From positions 1 through 46,571 of the IMG/VR virus record IMGVR_UViG_3300021513_000005: a DNA stretch of 46,571 nucleotides; one strand, 5' to 3'. Below the pieces are notes generated by a model, which did no database searches, was not told where the DNA came from, and saw nothing but the letters and a program-made list of their open reading frames with translations. A program made the translations under genes and the position numbers. Numbering within the stretch: the stretch's first letter is position 1; each line of letters starts with the position of its first letter. Positions 6,585 through 13,823 of this stretch are shown here, piece after piece. Source of the stretch: a virus.

Positions 6585-7042
6585 TAATCCATCCTCCTTA
6601 ACCAATATCGTCCAATTTGCACCGCACAGCAGATGTCTTCTGTCTGCGCTTTTGTGTATTTCTCAAGATTAATATTCTCGCTCAATTGAGTAATCTTTAC
6701 CACCGCTGGTAAATACGCCTTGCGAGGTGGCCAGCCCTTCCGCCACCGCATAAATGCCTTCGTCCACTCTCTTGCAGGAATCAGCCTCACTCGCACATCC
6801 ATGTATTTCAACAACTCCACCAATCCCCCCGCCACCTGAGCAAGCTTTAACCCCGCTCGCATGTTTTTGGCAATATGTTGATCTTCTATCACTGCCATTT
6901 CGGGTTGTCGGGTCATCACTAAATAATTTAACTCTTCACAGTTACGAATCAAGCCGTAATCGACAAGTTTGTCATCTTTAAAGAGAGCGTACGCATGAGG
7001 TTTGCTTGCGCCAGGATCGATAGCAAGTAATGTTTTAGTCAT
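6584..7042 (-). CDS. RuvC-like Holliday junction resolvase
   Basis: A 152-residue RNase H-fold nuclease. LAIDPG puts the first catalytic Asp at residue 9, VIED gives the second acid (Glu53), and TEDICCAV near 134-141 supplies the last acidic pair. Length and motif order match bacterial and phage RuvC. It would resolve branched DNA made during recombination-dependent replication or before packaging. It is transcribed with the methyltransferase and follows GGAGA at its ATG. Confidence 0.85.
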   Translation of the reverse strand: MTKTLLAIDPGASKPHAYALFKDDKLVDYGLIRNCEELNYLVMTRQPEMAVIEDQHIAKNMRAGLKLAQVAGGLVELLKYMDVRVRLIPAREWTKAFMRWRKGWPPRKAYLPAVVKITQLSENINLEKYTKAQTEDICCAVQIGRYWLRRMD

Positions 7043-7046
7043 TATA

Positions 7047-7319
7047 TTATTCTCCGTTAATATATATTACTGGTCGTGGGTATACCTCTAAATTACAATA
7101 TTTACACTTCAAAAATCCATCCTTCCGTGGTATCACAAATTCGTGATGTCCAGTAGGATGTGTACCTATCATATCTGCTGATGCGAACTTTCCACATTTT
7201 TTACATCTTCTCATTTTGTGATAATAGCTTCCAGCAAAGAAAAATACTTCTGTGATCTCCTCTTCGAAATCATGTTCACAATTACCATCAACCCATTCTA
7301 TTTCATTTTGTGTTATCAT
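7047..7319 (-). CDS. Zinc-ribbon protein, 90 residues
   Basis: Two Cys pairs, CKKC near residue 39 and CKYC near 73, with His residues between them, indicate a zinc ribbon. The N-terminal part is acidic (EHDFEEEITEV). GGAGGTC precedes the ATG. It overlaps the upstream gene by 17 bases. Possible DNA- or protein-binding accessory factor; no family assigned. Confidence 0.65.
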   Translation of the reverse strand: MITQNEIEWVDGNCEHDFEEEITEVFFFAGSYYHKMRRCKKCGKFASADMIGTHPTGHHEFVIPRKDGFLKCKYCNLEVYPRPVIYINGE

Positions 7320-7563
7320 CTTTGACCTCCTGTTTTAACTGTTCCACAAACTCATCTCTTAATTTCAGCCATTTCTCCGCATCAATTTCATCTCCTAATC
7401 TATGATATTTCTCCGCCTCATTAATTTCTCTTATAACAAGCTTTTTAGCCAGCGGTGATAATTTCGCTATTCGCAAGAAATTACTCATCACGTCCACAAT
7501 ATAACTCCGCCGCCCCAATGCGTAGCGGAAGGCACATAAATATATTAACTCTTCATTACGCAT
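7303..7563 (-). CDS. Conserved phage protein, helical, 86 residues
   Basis: Helical protein starting MRNEELIYLCAFRYALGRRSY. A similar FRYALGR...Y pattern recurs in small phage proteins of unknown role. AAGGAG lies eight bases before the ATG. The region just upstream holds the divergent promoter and structured element at 7591-7731. Confidence 0.65.
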   Translation of the reverse strand: MRNEELIYLCAFRYALGRRSYIVDVMSNFLRIAKLSPLAKKLVIREINEAEKYHRLGDEIDAEKWLKLRDEFVEQLKQEVKDDNTK

Positions 7564-7590
7564 TTTAAAGCTCCTTGTTAATAAAAAAAC

Positions 7591-7619
7591 TTGACAAATC
7601 CAATTTAAAATACTATATT
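7591..7619 (+). promoter_or_regulatory. Strong rightward sigma-70 promoter inside the leftward operon
   Basis: TTGACA, 17 bases, TATATT, identical in both hexamers and spacing to the early promoter at 1731. It points against all neighbouring genes, straight into the inverted-repeat element at 7625-7731. No plus-strand gene follows, which argues for a non-coding transcript. Confidence 0.8.
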
Positions 7620-7624
7620 AATAG

Positions 7625-7731
7625 TGAATTGAAACGTGGAGCGAGGGTCGTCCTCCCGAGTCATCAAGGCTTTCGAGCTTTTTAGAACAGGTTCGCTGGT
7701 GAATTGACATCAGTCCCGCCGTTTCAATTCA
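7625..7731 (+). ncRNA. Candidate structured small RNA closed by a 12-bp terminal stem
   Basis: TGAATTGAAACG (7625-7636) pairs perfectly with CGTTTCAATTCA (7720-7731). Inside are three further hairpins: GAGG/CCTC (7643-7655), AAGGCT-TTCG-AGCTTT (7666-7681) followed by a T-run to 7683, and CTGGTG/CATCAG (7696-7713). The expected transcription start of the promoter at 7591-7619 falls within a few bases of 7625. The RNA could be the full 107 nt, or about 58 nt if the UUCG hairpin and T-run terminate it. The 3' arm overlaps the end of the minus-strand membrane protein, so it would also be antisense to that mRNA. No known RNA family was recognised. Confidence 0.65.
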
Positions 7732-7874
7732 TCCAATATTTCCAATATTGCTAACACAAATTTTTTAAACAATCCAATAAACTCCATGCCAATAAAAATC
7801 ATTATACATAACACTGTAACTATCCCAAATATTACAATAGCAGACGGAATTATTGTTTCAATTATTTCACTCAT
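7710..7874 (-). CDS. Small single-pass membrane protein, 54 residues
   Basis: Too short for routine calling but well supported: AAAGGGG lies six bases before the ATG at 7874. Residues 8-33 form one long hydrophobic segment, followed by a charged amphipathic tail ending in ELKRRD. The shape resembles small membrane subunits such as OadG-like proteins, without a firm match. Its last seven codons form one arm of the structured element at 7625-7731. Confidence 0.65.
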   Translation of the reverse strand: MSEIIETIIPSAIVIFGIVTVLCIMIFIGMEFIGLFKKFVLAILEILDELKRRD

Positions 7875-7904
7875 AATTACCCCTTTCATTTTAGCTTTTT
7901 TAGC

Positions 7905-7995
7905 CCCATAGACGCATTTTCTCCGCCAATTAATGATATTCCATACCTCAGCCCCTTAAAATGCATCCAGCGGGCTAATTTCAGCCTTCTATGGG
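7905..7995 (-). ncRNA. Inverted-repeat leader element
   Basis: CCCATAGA (7905-7912) pairs with TCTATGGG (7988-7995), enclosing AGCCC/GGGCT (7950-7976) and, in the minus-strand sense, a GGCT/AGCC hairpin with a GAAA-containing loop. It fills the gap between two small leftward genes. A 26-codon frame crosses it but lacks a clear ribosome site. Probably a structured mRNA leader. Confidence 0.45.
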
Positions 7996-7999
7996 ATTT

Positions 8000-8209
8000 C
8001 TACAAAACTCCGAGCTCTTTTAGCCACTTGGAGAGTTTACGAATATTCTTAATTTCCAGAAAAGTCGTTGAGATATGATCCCATCTCTCGAGATCTACAT
8101 TCCACAACTCTTTTACAAGCTCGACGCTATTTCCTCTCAAAAAAGCTCTCAACCTTAATGAAGGATATTTAAAAAGTGTTATTTTATCTATTTTGAATTT
8201 CTTATACAT
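8000..8209 (-). CDS. Paralogue of the early protein at 2042-2248, 69 residues
   Basis: I start at the ATG at 8209, one base after the upstream stop, with GGGAGAG before it; the longer frame upstream lies inside the previous gene. It shares KITLFKYPSLRLRAFLRG and the ending KLSKWLKELG with the plus-strand early protein. Two copies, one in each early operon, suggest a function needed at two times or two diverged partners. Function unknown. Confidence 0.7.
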   Translation of the reverse strand: MYKKFKIDKITLFKYPSLRLRAFLRGNSVELVKELWNVDLERWDHISTTFLEIKNIRKLSKWLKELGVL

Positions 8210-8210
8210 C

Positions 8211-8525
8211 TCACACTCTCCCATTATGCCTTTTCTTAAAATTCTCCCACGCTGGACAATGCCAACTACACTCACATTGCGCACCGTGAGAGCAATAATT
8301 CCAGATACTTCTGGAAATTCCACATGGCAATCGCTCCTCCTTTTGCCGCCGCCGACTCTGTAAAACAATATGCCTTACTTCAGTTTTTAGCTGCCTGTAA
8401 TTCTTAAAGTGCCGCCCAATCCTCGTCCGAGTTTTCGACCCCGCCGCCTCCAGTGAGGGAAAACGCCCGTGCGTCTTGTAATACTCTAAAAATTCCTCTA
8501 CTAAACTCTCTTGCTCTTCAGTCAT
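8211..8525 (-). CDS. Cys-rich protein with helix-turn-helix-like N-terminus
   Basis: 104 residues. The first half (VEEFLEYYKTHGRFPSLEAA...) looks like a small helical DNA-binding module; the second half is rich in Cys/His (CGISRSIWNYCSHGAQCEC), consistent with zinc binding. AGGAGG precedes the ATG. Possibly a regulator or an endonuclease-associated domain; not assigned. Confidence 0.6.
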   Translation of the reverse strand: MTEEQESLVEEFLEYYKTHGRFPSLEAAGSKTRTRIGRHFKNYRQLKTEVRHIVLQSRRRQKEERLPCGISRSIWNYCSHGAQCECSWHCPAWENFKKRHNGRV

Positions 8526-8540
8526 AGTAGCCTCCTAAAC

Positions 8541-8888
8541 TTAAGTCATATTCTCCTCTTCTAAGCATAGCTTTATATCTCTTAACAATTCTTTGCCTTT
8601 CTCGGTCAACCACGAACATCTTACAGTCGATCCGTGTTCAGCGAAACCTTTATCGTTAGCCCAGTACACAAAAAACATATACGGCTTGTCTTCATATTTG
8701 CCCCAATTTTTAGAATCAAGCTTTTCCAACATTTCTTTCACGTATTCCATTATTTCATCTGGATTGCCACAACTACAAAGCCCTATAATTTTAATCTGAA
8801 GATAGGATGACTTTGATTTCCAAAAACAACCGTCCTCATCTTTGTAGGGCATATCTTGAATATTAGTTTTTATTAGTTTTTCAATCAT
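8541..8888 (-). CDS. Hypothetical protein, 115 residues
   Basis: Mixed alpha/beta protein with a central acidic helix and CSCG and RCSW motifs. The frame is long and open, but no ribosome site is visible before the ATG at 8888, so the start is uncertain. No family recognised. Confidence 0.6.
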   Translation of the reverse strand: MIEKLIKTNIQDMPYKDEDGCFWKSKSSYLQIKIIGLCSCGNPDEIMEYVKEMLEKLDSKNWGKYEDKPYMFFVYWANDKGFAEHGSTVRCSWLTEKGKELLRDIKLCLEEENMT

Positions 8889-8904
8889 ATTTCACTATTT
8901 CAAA

Positions 8905-9264
8905 TTAAACCCATGTGATTAACTTCTTTGCTTCTTCTACTAACTTTTTAATCTGTTCCCGTGCTTCCTTATTATCTCCTTCCTCCCAGTTCACATCAGT
9001 CTCACTAAGAGTAAACCAGAATCTTCCTACAATCTTCTCTATCCATCTAACACAACCAACCATTCTTTTAATTCCAAATTTCCCAAACGGACAAGATGTG
9101 CACCTTTTCTGTCCCCAAAAGTAATTTGAGCAAAGCTTACATTTTCCCTCAATATAATACAGCTTCCTATCTCCAAACACTTCATATTTTACTCTTTTTA
9201 AATCAAACCGCCTCTCCAATGATCTCTTAAACTTTTTTGGTATCTCTACCCTTAAATCTTCCAT
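8905..9264 (-). CDS. Zinc-binding protein, paralogue of 13243-13596
   Basis: 119 residues. It begins LRVEIPKKFKRSLERRFDL and contains CKLCSNYF and CTSCPFGKFG, ending in KKLITWV. The gene at 13243-13596 shows the same start, CxxC pairs, PFGKFG, a GC(V/M)(R/Q)W motif and the same end, so they are paralogues. Two Cys pairs suggest a zinc site. Function unknown. Start supported by AGGAGG. Confidence 0.7.
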   Translation of the reverse strand: MEDLRVEIPKKFKRSLERRFDLKRVKYEVFGDRKLYYIEGKCKLCSNYFWGQKRCTSCPFGKFGIKRMVGCVRWIEKIVGRFWFTLSETDVNWEEGDNKEAREQIKKLVEEAKKLITWV

Positions 9265-9273
9265 AGTAGCCTC

Positions 9274-9660
9274 CTAAATATATCTAATAATCCACCCAAT
9301 TCCCCCCATAAAAGCTAACAAATATAACACTTTCAATTTCCAGCCCCAAATTCCTTTCAATCCTGGGATAGCATGCTCATTGTGCTCTCTTGAGAAGTCT
9401 AAGAATTTACTGTATCTCCAACCGTGATAAATCATCTCAAACCATAACCACAGCAGCGGAATTAAGCCAATCTGCCATATATTAACTCCTGCTACTGCTA
9501 AAAACATTCCCGCTAAAATAAAATAAATAATAGCTATAAAAGTTAGCGCATGATAGCTATTGTGATTTATTTTCTTATCCTTTGAAATTGCCTCCCAAAG
9601 CTCGGCTTCTCGAATTGCCCGAATAGCCTGCGCTGTAAATAAACATATCACGAATTCCAT
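9274..9660 (-). CDS. Membrane protein with about three transmembrane helices
   Basis: 128 residues. Hydrophobic segments lie near residues 40-60, 62-80 and 110-127, with a charged loop (RYSKFLDFSREHNEH) between the second and third. An AGGAG site lies before the ATG. Early-region phage membrane proteins often act in superinfection exclusion or on host transporters, but nothing specific can be read here. Confidence 0.65.
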   Translation of the reverse strand: MEFVICLFTAQAIRAIREAELWEAISKDKKINHNSYHALTFIAIIYFILAGMFLAVAGVNIWQIGLIPLLWLWFEMIYHGWRYSKFLDFSREHNEHAIPGLKGIWGWKLKVLYLLAFMGGIGWIIRYI

Positions 9661-9696
9661 TTTGTTTCTCCTATTATGCTACAAAACATAATGCTA

Positions 9697-9912
9697 TTAA
9701 ACATAATCATCTTTTATTGGTTCAAAACGTATCCCCCATACATATAAATTTCCAGGCTTATTTTCGCACTCAATAATTATATCTCCAGTTACTACATCTC
9801 TCCAAGCTGTAGCAAAAGTATTATTTTCAAATATTGCTCGCTCTATTATTTTACTATCTGGTAGAGGAAAACGATTATCTTGAGAATGTATTAATCGCCA
9901 TCTTTTTAACAT
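9697..9912 (-). CDS. Hypothetical protein, 71 residues
   Basis: Beta-rich small protein with GAGAGG before the ATG. It lies just outside the left inverted repeat of the cassette at 9931-10801. No family recognised. Confidence 0.6.
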   Translation of the reverse strand: MLKRWRLIHSQDNRFPLPDSKIIERAIFENNTFATAWRDVVTGDIIIECENKPGNLYVWGIRFEPIKDDYV

Positions 9913-9930
9913 TTTACCTCTCCTATTTCA

Positions 9931-9962
9931 TTTTTAGAGTGATTTAATGTAGTTTAGATTGG
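9931..9962 (+). repeat. Left inverted repeat of two-gene cassette
   Basis: Starts TTTTTAGAGTGATTTA and ends GTTTAGATTGG. It matches the reverse complement of 10770-10801 over 31 bases, with one A missing. The copies are 807 bases apart. Confidence 0.85.
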
Positions 9963-9977
9963 CTTGTCTAGACACAA

Positions 9978-10505
9978 TTATTTCGTTTCTACATTCTGAG
10001 ATGTTGTTAGTTTATTTTTTATTCTAATCTCTAATAATACAGGTACCATCGGCGCTGTTGTCACAACTGCAAACTGGACAGGGTCACTCTCTTTTGAATA
10101 CTTACCGTTCTTATCCACAACTCTCACCGCCACTTCCCACCAGCCCGCTTTTAAATAAATACTCTGTGTATAACTCACTTCCGCTGTATCAATAAATGTA
10201 TTCCAAACTACTTTTTCAATCGGCACCTTTAACTTTATCGATTCCCCTGTACGGGAGCCAATCTCGGGATCGGGCTGTTCTTCAAACTTCTGCCGACTCA
10301 TCGGCTGTACCCATTTAAGATTCAGCGTATCGCCAAAAGCAAAAACAAGCCCTTCTGTATTAGATTCAGCAAGACGATAGAATGTAATCTCATAATAATC
10401 AATATCTGTCTTACTTAATGTTTGCGCCCAGCCCCACGTACACCACACCACAACAATCATTACCACAACAGCTGCTATATCTCTAATTAGTTTTAAATAT
10501 TTCAT
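9978..10505 (-). CDS. Exported fibronectin-III-like protein
   Basis: About 175 residues from the ATG at 10505, which follows GAGAGGAGG and overlaps the previous stop (ATGA). The first 27 residues are a signal peptide or anchor (hydrophobic run ending WGWAQ). The rest is a beta sandwich with the pattern IDYYEITFYRL ... WWEVAVRVVDKNGKYSKESDPVQF, typical of a fibronectin type III fold. The protein would act in the periplasm or on the host surface. It lies with one upstream gene between the inverted repeats. Confidence 0.65.
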   Translation of the reverse strand: MKYLKLIRDIAAVVVMIVVVWCTWGWAQTLSKTDIDYYEITFYRLAESNTEGLVFAFGDTLNLKWVQPMSRQKFEEQPDPEIGSRTGESIKLKVPIEKVVWNTFIDTAEVSYTQSIYLKAGWWEVAVRVVDKNGKYSKESDPVQFAVVTTAPMVPVLLEIRIKNKLTTSQNVETK

Positions 10506-10747
10506 TGCTTTTCCTCCTCTCTTATCCATTCTTTAATAACTAACATGAGACTTTTATCATAAGATTCATTTCCATATTGCCCATATCGTCTCACCCAACC
10601 ACCTTCACAAAGTCCAAAAGACCCGTAATAAAACTCCACTTTATTTTCTCGTTCCTTTATTGCCCTTAAAATATTTCTCTCAAACTCATTCTCAGGCTGC
10701 AAAATAATTTGCTGTATCCCATCCTCAATATAGATTGCTGTTTTCAT
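10502..10747 (-). CDS. Cassette protein, 81 residues
   Basis: Small alpha/beta protein; GGAGA lies eight bases before the ATG. A Gly/Arg-rich aromatic middle (FYYGSFGLCEGGWVRRYGQYG) precedes a charged C-terminal helix. Coupled to the exported protein by an ATGA overlap; the two are the only genes between the inverted repeats. Function unknown. Confidence 0.6.
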   Translation of the reverse strand: MKTAIYIEDGIQQIILQPENEFERNILRAIKERENKVEFYYGSFGLCEGGWVRRYGQYGNESYDKSLMLVIKEWIREEEKQ

Positions 10748-10769
10748 TTTAGCATCTCCAGAACATAAA

Positions 10770-10801
10770 CCAATCTAAACTACATTTAAATCACTCTAAA
10801 A
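10770..10801 (-). repeat. Right inverted repeat of two-gene cassette
   Basis: Reverse complement of the left repeat at 9931-9962, 31 of 32 positions matching with one inserted base. The outer 15 bases match two more motif copies just outside (10816-10830 and 10837-10851). Confidence 0.85.
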
Positions 10802-10851
10802 CAGTGCGTCAAGAATTTTAGACTGATTCATATCGTTTTTAGAATGATTCA
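10787..10851. promoter_or_regulatory. Cluster of TTTTAGANTGATTYA motifs
   Basis: Copies at 10787-10801 (reverse), 10816-10830 and 10837-10851 (forward, exactly 21 bp apart), plus 9932-9946 in the left repeat. A related TTTAGAGTGATTAG occurs at 1219-1232. Spacing of two helical turns suggests a protein-binding array. Confidence 0.5.
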
Positions 10852-10861
10852 AAAACATTGA

Positions 10862-10930
10862 TTAACACGTACACCAAGCCATAAAAAATATTATTACCCC
10901 CCACAGTAACAACCACTGCCATAGCTTCAT
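10862..10930 (-). CDS. Micro-protein, single membrane span, 22 residues
   Basis: A 22-codon gene with a consensus GAGGAGG six or so bases before its ATG and an ATGA overlap with the preceding stop. Almost all residues are hydrophobic (MKLWQWLLLWGVIIFF...), forming one membrane helix. The ribosome site and coupling make it credible despite its size. Confidence 0.55.
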   Translation of the reverse strand: MKLWQWLLLWGVIIFFMAWCTC

Positions 10931-11241
10931 TTTTTGCCTCCTCGATTTTGTTCATCCTTTAATTTATGTTCCCGCCAAAGCTGGTACATATACTCCTGAA
11001 AATCTGCATAACAAGAATCACAAAGCACATGCTTTCCATAAAAACCAAGTTCCACGCCCTTCCTACCACAAATCTCACATGTGCCTGTAATTCTTGGCTT
11101 ATCAATATTCATTTCTAAATTTTGTTTAAATTGTTGTATTTCTTTTTGACGTTTTATTCCATAAACCGTTATTAATATTAATATAGTAATCGTTATAAGA
11201 AAGATTTGCATCCTAACCTCACCATTTAATTTTATTCTCAT
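10927..11241 (-). CDS. Membrane-anchored zinc-ribbon protein
   Basis: 104 residues. Residues 10-27 form a transmembrane helix. A four-Cys zinc site follows (CEICGRKG near 54, CDSCY near 74), then a charged helix. The ATG at 11241 has AAGGAGGTC; a second in-frame ATG at 11211 also has a site. The zinc domain would be cytoplasmic if the N-terminus is outside. Confidence 0.65.
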   Translation of the reverse strand: MRIKLNGEVRMQIFLITITILILITVYGIKRQKEIQQFKQNLEMNIDKPRITGTCEICGRKGVELGFYGKHVLCDSCYADFQEYMYQLWREHKLKDEQNRGGKK

Positions 11242-11251
11242 TTTGACCTCC

Positions 11252-11803
11252 TTACTTTAATCCATCCCACCGCCAAAACCAGCGCTTGTGTGGACGGCGG
11301 GGAAACTCTTTTGGTAATTGGCATATTTCAATTTTCCGCCATTTTAACACTTTTGGCCATTTTAATATTTTCGGCCAATCCACATCTCTCGGAGAATGAC
11401 ACAGTGCCCGAATCTGCTGGCGACAATCTATCAAAGCCTCACAATAGCCTTTTAGAAAATAATATCGTTGCCAGTCTTTTCGCTTTTTTGCTTCTTTCTT
11501 TTCCTTTTCTATTCTCTCAATCTCATCTTTCCAACGATGTTTGAGTGAAATCAACAATCTCCGTACCCGAAACCATTTATTCACGCCTCTGAACTTCAGA
11601 ATCCTGCGAATCAAATCAAGATCAACTCCCGTTATAAATCCTATATCCCGCACAATCAGCTCAGGGTGATTCTGTCGCCAATTGTTGATATCATCTTCTT
11701 CTTTTTTTATCGTGACACTACTCCAACAATGCGCTTGATTATTCACAGTAGAGCTGGGTCTATAAGCAGGAATAACATCTTTGTACGTGCTACTTGCTTC
11801 CAT
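11252..11803 (-). CDS. Basic helical protein, 183 residues
   Basis: A long Lys/Arg/Glu helix (about residues 85-120) suggests a coiled coil or nucleic-acid binder, and the C-terminus has the short repeat WPKILKWPKVLKWRK. AAGGAGC precedes the ATG. No known family. Confidence 0.6.
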   Translation of the reverse strand: MEASSTYKDVIPAYRPSSTVNNQAHCWSSVTIKKEEDDINNWRQNHPELIVRDIGFITGVDLDLIRRILKFRGVNKWFRVRRLLISLKHRWKDEIERIEKEKKEAKKRKDWQRYYFLKGYCEALIDCRQQIRALCHSPRDVDWPKILKWPKVLKWRKIEICQLPKEFPRRPHKRWFWRWDGLK

Positions 11804-11826
11804 TTTTAGCTCCTTATTTTATGCAA

Positions 11827-12045
11827 TTACCACTCAAGATCATAAAATTCTCCATCAACTTCAGCCCAAAAAATTAATCCAAGCTCTTTTACTTTTATAG
11901 GCTCAGTATTTACTTTTAATCTATAAATGTCACCCCCACAACCCACTTTCAACTTCTCATTTTGAAATACAAACTCATATTTATAATATGACACAAATTT
12001 AACTTCTTCTTCACCATACTTTTCAACAAATTCTTCACAAGTCAT
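11827..12045 (-). CDS. Hypothetical protein, 72 residues
   Basis: Small beta-rich acidic protein; AAGGAGG precedes the ATG, which overlaps the previous stop (ATGA). Unknown. Confidence 0.6.
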   Translation of the reverse strand: MTCEEFVEKYGEEEVKFVSYYKYEFVFQNEKLKVGCGGDIYRLKVNTEPIKVKELGLIFWAEVDGEFYDLEW

Positions 12046-12260
12046 ATTTTTCCTCCTTTTTTTAGCTCCTTATCCTTATTCTCAAACCATTGCTTACAAA
12101 ATTCAATTAATTGGCAATCTAAACGTCTCTTTAACAAAGCTACCCTCCGATTCCATTCTTTTTTAACTTCAGAGTCATCAAACGGACATTGCAGCCAGCC
12201 TGACAAAACGCTATGTGTCAACTCAAAAATTTCTTTTTTAAGTTCATCAATCTCTTTCAT
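12042..12260 (-). CDS. Hypothetical helical protein, 72 residues
   Basis: Two-helix protein with a PFDD loop between the helices; AGAGGC precedes the ATG. Coupled to the following gene by ATGA. Unknown. Confidence 0.6.
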   Translation of the reverse strand: MKEIDELKKEIFELTHSVLSGWLQCPFDDSEVKKEWNRRVALLKRRLDCQLIEFCKQWFENKDKELKKGGKI

Positions 12261-12271
12261 TCTTGCCTCTT

Positions 12272-12538
12272 TCAGAAATCATTAATATTTTTCCGAAGCC
12301 TCTTCTTGACTTCTCTCGAATACTTCCACCAATGCAAATACGCATCCGCCCAAAGTATCCACCTTTTTACTCGATGATAGCCCTCCGCTACCAAAATAAC
12401 CGCCAGCGCTCCGCATGATGTTATAGCGGGCGTTAAGATAATCTAAAGCCACATTGGCATAAGATAAGTGCTTAAGTTTACAATAATCCAAACTGCCAAC
12501 ATGATTACTGCTAACACTCCCCATGTTATTGCTCCCAT
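12272..12538 (-). pseudogene. Two-span membrane protein interrupted by an in-frame TAG
   Basis: From the ATG at 12538 (AAGGAGGTC upstream) the frame encodes a 31-residue membrane peptide and stops at TAG (12443-12445). The same frame then continues for 56 codons as credible protein: a second hydrophobic span (ITSCGALAVILVAEG) and a basic Trp-rich tail, ending at TGA 12272. A different frame (12282-12524) is open over the same bases but is Gly/Ser-rich and looks like a shadow. Either a point mutation split the gene, or the 31-residue peptide alone is made. Confidence 0.55.
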
Positions 12539-12539
12539 T

Positions 12540-12725
12540 TTAGACCTCCTTATTTTTAGTTGTTTGTATTCTCCTCTTCAGCATCTCATTCACATACTCA
12601 CTGCCAGAGATAACTATCCCAAACTTCCTGCTCGCCCAAAACAGCAGCCAAATCCCCACTCCAACTCCGCTCAACGCACTAAAGAGGATTATTGCTAATA
12701 ATAAAACTGCCATGTTAGTGTCCAT
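12540..12725 (-). CDS. Single-pass membrane protein, 61 residues
   Basis: Start at the ATG at 12725 with TGGAGGTTATC before it; an ATG four codons earlier lies on the ribosome site itself. Residues 5-33 form one transmembrane helix, followed by a basic cytoplasmic tail. Confidence 0.65.
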   Translation of the reverse strand: MDTNMAVLLLAIILFSALSGVGVGIWLLFWASRKFGIVISGSEYVNEMLKRRIQTTKNKEV

Positions 12726-12738
12726 GATAACCTCCATA

Positions 12739-13242
<504 letters not shown>

Positions 13243-13596
13243 CTAAATCCATGTGATTAACTTTCTCGCTTTACGTTTTAACTCTTTAATTTGCCTTCGT
13301 GCTTCTTCATCGAATCCTTCCCACCATGCTACATAACGAACACGAAGCCAAAAATAAAATCTATCTCCTACAACTTCCCACATCCATTGCATACATCCTA
13401 ACCTTCCATCTTCTTTCCCAAATTTTCCAAATGGACAGTACCCACAATTATTTCTATAATACTCACAGAGCTCACAGCACTGTGAGATTACGCAATATCT
13501 CCCACTTGCACCAATCATGCTTCTCGCCTTCCGTAAATCAAAACGCCTTTCGAGCGATTCCTTAAACCTTCTTGGTATCTCTACTCGTAAATCCAT
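13243..13596 (-). CDS. Zinc-binding protein, paralogue of 8905-9264
   Basis: 117 residues; shares LRVEIPRRFKESLERRFDL, two CxxC pairs (CELC, CGYC), PFGKFG and KLITWI with the gene at 8905. AAGGAGGTC precedes the ATG. Its start overlaps the end of the next upstream gene. The second copy shows internal duplication in the early region. Function unknown. Confidence 0.7.
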   Translation of the reverse strand: MDLRVEIPRRFKESLERRFDLRKARSMIGASGRYCVISQCCELCEYYRNNCGYCPFGKFGKEDGRLGCMQWMWEVVGDRFYFWLRVRYVAWWEGFDEEARRQIKELKRKARKLITWI

Positions 13597-13807
13597 AATG
13601 ACCTCCTTGTTTAAAATGTGGACAGCGTGTCATTGCATACGCAACATTATGCACTTTACAGAACTCAAACCCTTTCTTAGCAATCTCACAGCTTTTTAGT
13701 AAGGCACAATTAAGGCAAAGACACTGTGATTTTCGTAGCTTATCCATCACTGGATGCTGCCAAACAACCTGTCCATATTTCTTGATTTGCACTACTTTAA
13801 ATTTCAT
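13562..13807 (-). CDS. Cys-rich protein, 81 residues
   Basis: Contains CLCLNC, SCEIA, FCKVH and RCPHF: enough Cys/His residues for one or two zinc sites or an iron-sulphur cluster. It overlaps the downstream gene by 35 bases, which is unusually long. GAGG lies about nine bases before the ATG. Confidence 0.6.
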   Translation of the reverse strand: MKFKVVQIKKYGQVVWQHPVMDKLRKSQCLCLNCALLKSCEIAKKGFEFCKVHNVAYAMTRCPHFKQGGHYGFTSRDTKKV

Positions 13808-13823
13808 TAGCTATTTCCTCACC

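Noticed and set aside
7625-7731. Mini-CRISPR array or solitary CRISPR repeat
   Set aside because: The ends look like repeat halves (GAATTGAAAC / GTTTCAATTC), but they are one inverted pair with 83 nt between and no second direct repeat; kept only as an alternative in the finding.
9931-10801. Complete insertion sequence
   Set aside because: Inverted repeats are present, but there is no transposase and no clear target-site duplication.
12282-12524. 80-residue minus-strand frame
   Set aside because: It overlaps a frame with a better ribosome site and more protein-like sequence; its product is Gly/Ser-rich and looks like a shadow.
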